Assembly: GCA_036271855.1 (NCBI GenBank)
Contig: DATAZV010000430.1
Coordinates: forward strand, 1-8,571
Source: JAQGMJ01 sp036271855
GTDB taxonomy: Bacteria; Pseudomonadota; Gammaproteobacteria; Burkholderiales; JAEUOS01
Reading direction: 5' to 3'
DNA length: 8,571 nt
Shown: positions 6,452 to 8,571 of the stretch, one piece after another
Layout of the letters: each line of letters begins with the position of its first letter
Numbering within the stretch: position 1 is the first letter of the stretch
Notes under the pieces: model-generated
What the model saw: the letters and a program-made list of their open reading frames with translations, nothing else
What the model was told of the DNA's origin: nothing
The model's database searches: none
Position numbers and translations under genes: made by a program

Positions 6452-6645
6452 CGGGGTTCCCGCTTCATGGACACGTTACGACAATGGGAAAATGCGAAAA
6501 TGGAAATTGCGGGAGCCGGCGGGTCCGGGGCAGGAGGCATGCGTTGCGGGCGGGCGCAGTTGTCTGATCCCGCCGCTGCCCGGAGGGTATACGGAGGATT
6601 TGCCGCCCTGGGTGCGCTTCCCGCCAATTTTTTTACAGGGTATGC
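6452..6645. promoter_or_regulatory. Divergent regulatory region between the cyclase and Crp-family genes
   Basis: This 194-bp gap must hold both start regions. Its left half is relatively AT-rich (6470-6510), and its right end has a seven-T run (6628-6634) directly before the AGGG ribosome site (6637-6640) of the regulator. TATACG at 6588-6593 could be a -10 for the rightward gene, but no -35 lies at proper spacing. I see no full Crp-type palindrome (TGTGA-N6-TCACA). On the minus strand a six-codon frame (ATG 6468, MKREPR, stop TGA) overlaps the cyclase GTG as GTGA. Confidence 0.4.
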
Positions 6646-7356
6646 ATGAAACAGGACAGCAAGACAGGATCAACCGGCCTGGGCCTGCGCAAGATCGCGC
6701 TGCTTGCCGGGCTGGCGCCGGAGCGCCTGGACGCCATTGCGCGCCAGTGCGCCTGGCGCAGCCATGAGAAGGGCCAGTCGATCATCTCGCGCGACGCCGA
6801 CGACGGCAGCGTCTACTTCCTGGTTGCCGGCCAGGTACGTGTAACTACCTATTCGAGCGGTGGGCGCGAAGTGAACTTTCGCGACGTCGACGCCGGCACC
6901 ATGTTCGGCGAGCTGGCGGCGATCGACGAGGCGCCGCGCTCGGCCGACGTGATCGCGCTCGACAGCGCCCTCACCGCCTCGCTGCCGCCGGCCGGCTTTC
7001 GCCAGTTGCTGCGCGAAGAGCCCATCCTGGCCGAGCGCGTGCTCAAGCGCCTGGCCGGCCTGGTGCGCCTGCTCACCGACCGCGTGGTCGACCTCTCCAC
7101 CCACGGCGTGCCCACGCGCATCCACAGCGAGCTGCTGCGCCTGGCGCGCGAAGCCGGCGTGGCGGCCAATCGCGCGCGCCTGGCGCCGCCGCCCAAGCAC
7201 AGCGACATCGCCAGCCGCGTCAGCACCTACCGCGAGCAGGTCACGCGCGAGCTTTCCGCCTTGACCAAGGCCGGCATCCTGGCCAAGGAAAAAGAGGCGC
7301 TGCTGGTAAGCGACGTGGCGCGCCTGGAACAGTTGATCGCGCAAGCCGGGGACTAA
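6646..7356 (+). CDS. Crp/Fnr-family transcriptional regulator with intact cyclic-nucleotide-binding motif
   Basis: 236 residues, slightly longer than E. coli CRP. Residues ~20-125 are the beta-roll sensor domain. The phosphate-binding cassette reads FGELAAIDEAPRSADV (87-102), with Gly88, Glu89, Arg98 and Ser99 matching the residues CRP uses to hold cAMP. There is no N-terminal cysteine cluster of the Fnr type. A dimerisation helix spans roughly 125-150. A winged helix-turn-helix follows at ~180-222, with SDIASRVSTYREQVTRELSAL as the HTH core. The recognition helix (YREQVTREL) differs from CRP's SRETVGRIL, so its DNA site may differ. AGGG lies five bases before ATG 6646. The gene is divergent from a nucleotide-cyclase gene, and the obvious inference is that it is the receptor for that enzyme's product. 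Its targets may include the cyclase or the Rieske gene 250 bp downstream; nothing in the sequence proves this. Confidence 0.92.
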   Translation: MKQDSKTGSTGLGLRKIALLAGLAPERLDAIARQCAWRSHEKGQSIISRDADDGSVYFLVAGQVRVTTYSSGGREVNFRDVDAGTMFGELAAIDEAPRSADVIALDSALTASLPPAGFRQLLREEPILAERVLKRLAGLVRLLTDRVVDLSTHGVPTRIHSELLRLAREAGVAANRARLAPPPKHSDIASRVSTYREQVTRELSALTKAGILAKEKEALLVSDVARLEQLIAQAGD

Positions 7357-7493
7357 AAGCCTGCGCACGGGCCGGCGCCCGAGGCGGCCCGGCGAAGCCG
7401 CTGTCCGCCCGGCTGCCGCCCCCGCGCCTGCGCTGCCAGCCCGGCCACTTGCCCTGTTCGCAGGCCGCGTGTCTGGGGTCGGCCACCTCGCCA

Positions 7494-7503
7494 CAGGTAC
7501 CTG
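7494..7503. repeat. 10-bp perfect palindrome upstream of the Rieske promoter
   Basis: CAGGTACCTG is a perfect 10-bp palindrome centred about 43 bp upstream of the predicted -35. The location would suit an activator site, but a palindrome this short can occur by chance. The rest of the gap from 7357 to 7493 is GC-rich, with small inverted repeats (for example CGGGC/GCCCG at 7368-7381) and no T-run, so no clear terminator for the Crp-family gene. Confidence 0.3.
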
Positions 7504-7522
7504 CGTCCCTTCGCCGCTGATA

Positions 7523-7546
7523 TTGATCGGTTGATCCAACTTGATC
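7523..7546 (+). repeat. Three TTGATC direct repeats in the Rieske promoter region
   Basis: TTGATC occurs at 7523-7528, 7531-7536 and 7541-7546, with starts 8 and 10 bp apart. The third copy doubles as the predicted -35 element. The middle copy lies inside an inverted repeat, GTTG-ATC-CAAC (7530-7540). Such an array directly upstream of a promoter is typical of a regulator-binding region; the regulator is unknown. Confidence 0.45.
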
Positions 7547-7569
7547 GAGACGGCGATGCGGGCTAGGAT
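7541..7569 (+). promoter_or_regulatory. Predicted sigma-70 promoter of the Rieske oxygenase gene
   Basis: TTGATC (7541-7546) and TAGGAT (7564-7569) are separated by exactly 17 bp, and each matches its consensus at four of six bases. Transcription would start near 7576, giving a leader of about 30 bases with GAGG (7596-7599) seven bases before ATG 7607. This is the best-formed promoter in the window. Confidence 0.55.
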
Positions 7570-7573
7570 GCAT

Positions 7574-7585
7574 GATCCAAGGATC
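7574..7585. promoter_or_regulatory. Inverted repeat at the predicted transcription start of the Rieske gene (possible operator)
   Basis: GATCC-AA-GGATC is a perfect 5-bp inverted repeat with a two-base centre, lying over the expected +1 of the promoter at 7541-7569. This is a usual repressor position. It shares the GATCC core of the middle upstream repeat (7533-7537), so one protein could contact both places. Confidence 0.35.
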
Positions 7586-7606
7586 TCGCCCGACCGAGGC
7601 AGACGC

Positions 7607-8571
7607 ATGAACGCACCCGAGACAATTCCCTCCGCCGCCCTCCCCGCCATCGACCGCACCTGGCCCGCCGAAGGCGTGTCGCGCATTCCCTACTGGGCCT
7701 ACACCGACCCCGCCATCTACGCCCGCGAACAGGAACTGATATTTGCCGGCCGCTCGTGGAACTACGTTTGCCTCACCGCCGAGATTGCCAATGCCGGGGA
7801 CTACAAGCGCACCTTCATCGGCGAAAAGCCGGTGGTGGTGACGCGCGAGGCCGACGGCGGCATCCACTGCTTCGAAAACCGCTGCGCGCATCGCGGCGTG
7901 CAGTTCTGCCAGAAGCATCTGGGCAACGCCAAAGAATTCATGTGCCCCTACCACCAGTGGACCTACAACATGAAGGGCGACCTGATCGGCGTGCCCTTCA
8001 TGCGCGGGGTGAAAAAGCAGGGCGGCATGCCGGCCGACTTCAAGCGCGAGGAGCACGGCCTGCGCAAACTCAAAGTCGCCGAACGCAACGGCGCCGTGTT
8101 CGCCTCCTTCGCCGAGGAGATCGAATCCTTCGAAGACTACATCGGCCCTTCCATGCTGCCCTTGTATGACCGCGTGTTCGACGGCCGCGAGCTCGAAGTG
8201 CTGGGGTATCAACGCCAGCTCATCCCCGCCAACTGGAAGCTGATGTTCGAAAACATCAAGGACCCGTACCACGCCACCCTGCTGCATGTGTTCCTGGTCA
8301 GCTTCGGCCTGTTCCGCGCCGACCAGCCCAGCTCCGTGCGCATGGACGCCACCGGGCGCCACGGCGCGCTCATCTCCTGGAAGGCGGCGGTGGCCACCGA
8401 AGGCGAAGTGCAGGACATGAAGTCCTTCCAGCAACTCAAGCTCATCGACCCCCTGCTGCTGCAACCCGAACGCGAGTTCCCCGAATTCACCGTGGTGATG
8501 ACCACGCTCTGGCCCAACATCATCATCCAGCAGCAGAGCAACACCCTGGCCATGCGCCAGCTCATCACGCG
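7607..8571 (+). CDS. Rieske ring-hydroxylating oxygenase alpha subunit, 3'-truncated
   Basis: 321 codons are visible before the right edge; relatives are ~410-430 residues, so about three quarters is present. The Rieske [2Fe-2S] ligands are Cys93 and His95 (CAHRG) and Cys113 and His116 (CPYHQW). The catalytic domain begins around 190 and shows the mononuclear iron motif ENIKDPYHATLLH: Asp219, the bridging residue to the neighbouring Rieske centre, with His222 and His227 as iron ligands. The second carboxylate ligand would lie beyond the edge. The motif is closest to the oxygenases of terephthalate, salicylate (5-hydroxylase) and anthranilate, which act on aromatic carboxylic acids in the cytoplasm with a small beta subunit and a reductase; those genes probably follow to the right. 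The exact substrate is not decided by the visible residues. GAGG lies seven bases before ATG 7607. The gene sits behind a repeat-rich promoter region, as expected of an inducible catabolic operon. Confidence 0.93.
   Translation, partial: MNAPETIPSAALPAIDRTWPAEGVSRIPYWAYTDPAIYAREQELIFAGRSWNYVCLTAEIANAGDYKRTFIGEKPVVVTREADGGIHCFENRCAHRGVQFCQKHLGNAKEFMCPYHQWTYNMKGDLIGVPFMRGVKKQGGMPADFKREEHGLRKLKVAERNGAVFASFAEEIESFEDYIGPSMLPLYDRVFDGRELEVLGYQRQLIPANWKLMFENIKDPYHATLLHVFLVSFGLFRADQPSSVRMDATGRHGALISWKAAVATEGEVQDMKSFQQLKLIDPLLLQPEREFPEFTVVMTTLWPNIIIQQQSNTLAMRQLIT

Noticed and set aside
7368..7391. CGGGCC/GGCCCG hairpin after the Crp-family gene as an intrinsic terminator
   Set aside because: There is no T-tract after the stem; the repeats are expected in such GC-rich DNA.
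6670..7686. 338-codon open frame antisense to the Crp-family gene
   Set aside because: It has no recognisable domain, no ribosome site, and lies opposite a convincing regulator gene.
7241..8464. 407-codon open frame antisense to the Rieske and Crp-family genes
   Set aside because: It opposes two genes with clear catalytic or binding motifs and has no domain signature; it is a GC-rich antisense shadow.

Overview
The window is very GC-rich and densely coded, with short intergenic gaps. Its gene content (a Bug/TctC-type solute-binding protein, a Rieske ring-hydroxylating oxygenase, a methyl-parathion-hydrolase-like metallo-hydrolase) points to a metabolically versatile betaproteobacterium, probably Burkholderiales. 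This is inferred from gene families only; no rRNA or other taxonomic marker is present. I see no tRNA, rRNA, CRISPR array, insertion sequence or phage gene.

Layout, left to right. (1) 1-638, +: C-terminal two thirds of an ACMSD-type amidohydrolase/decarboxylase, cut by the window edge. (2) 721-1686, -: an exported metallo-beta-lactamase-fold hydrolase, very close to methyl parathion hydrolase but carrying the residues of its lactonase-type (dihydrocoumarin hydrolase) ancestor. (3) 1871-4183, +: a probable two-gene operon of a TctC/Bug periplasmic binding protein and a cytoplasmic seven-repeat LVIVD beta-propeller protein, closed by a strong intrinsic terminator at 4193-4231. (4) 4346-4579, -: a 77-residue secreted protein of unknown function. 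(5) 4766-6451, -: a three-part membrane protein (six-helix, histidine-rich cytochrome-b-like anchor, [2Fe-2S] ferredoxin domain, class III nucleotide cyclase) of the redox-sensing CyaC type. (6) 6646-7356, +: a divergently transcribed Crp/Fnr-family regulator with an intact cyclic-nucleotide pocket motif. (7) 7607-8571, +: the first 321 codons of a Rieske non-heme iron oxygenase alpha subunit of the terephthalate/salicylate/anthranilate type, behind a 250-bp leader with a good sigma-70-like promoter and several repeats; it runs off the right edge.

Two themes emerge. One is uptake and breakdown of aromatic acids or lactones: binding protein, lactonase-like hydrolase, Zn-dependent decarboxylase-like amidohydrolase and ring hydroxylase. 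The other is a self-contained signalling pair in which a quinone/redox-responsive cyclase would make cAMP for the adjacent Crp-like factor. Whether that pair controls the catabolic genes is a hypothesis. The points most worth following up are the cyclase/Crp pair, the ancestral-type active site of the hydrolase, and the sigma-factor-like insert in the LVIVD protein.
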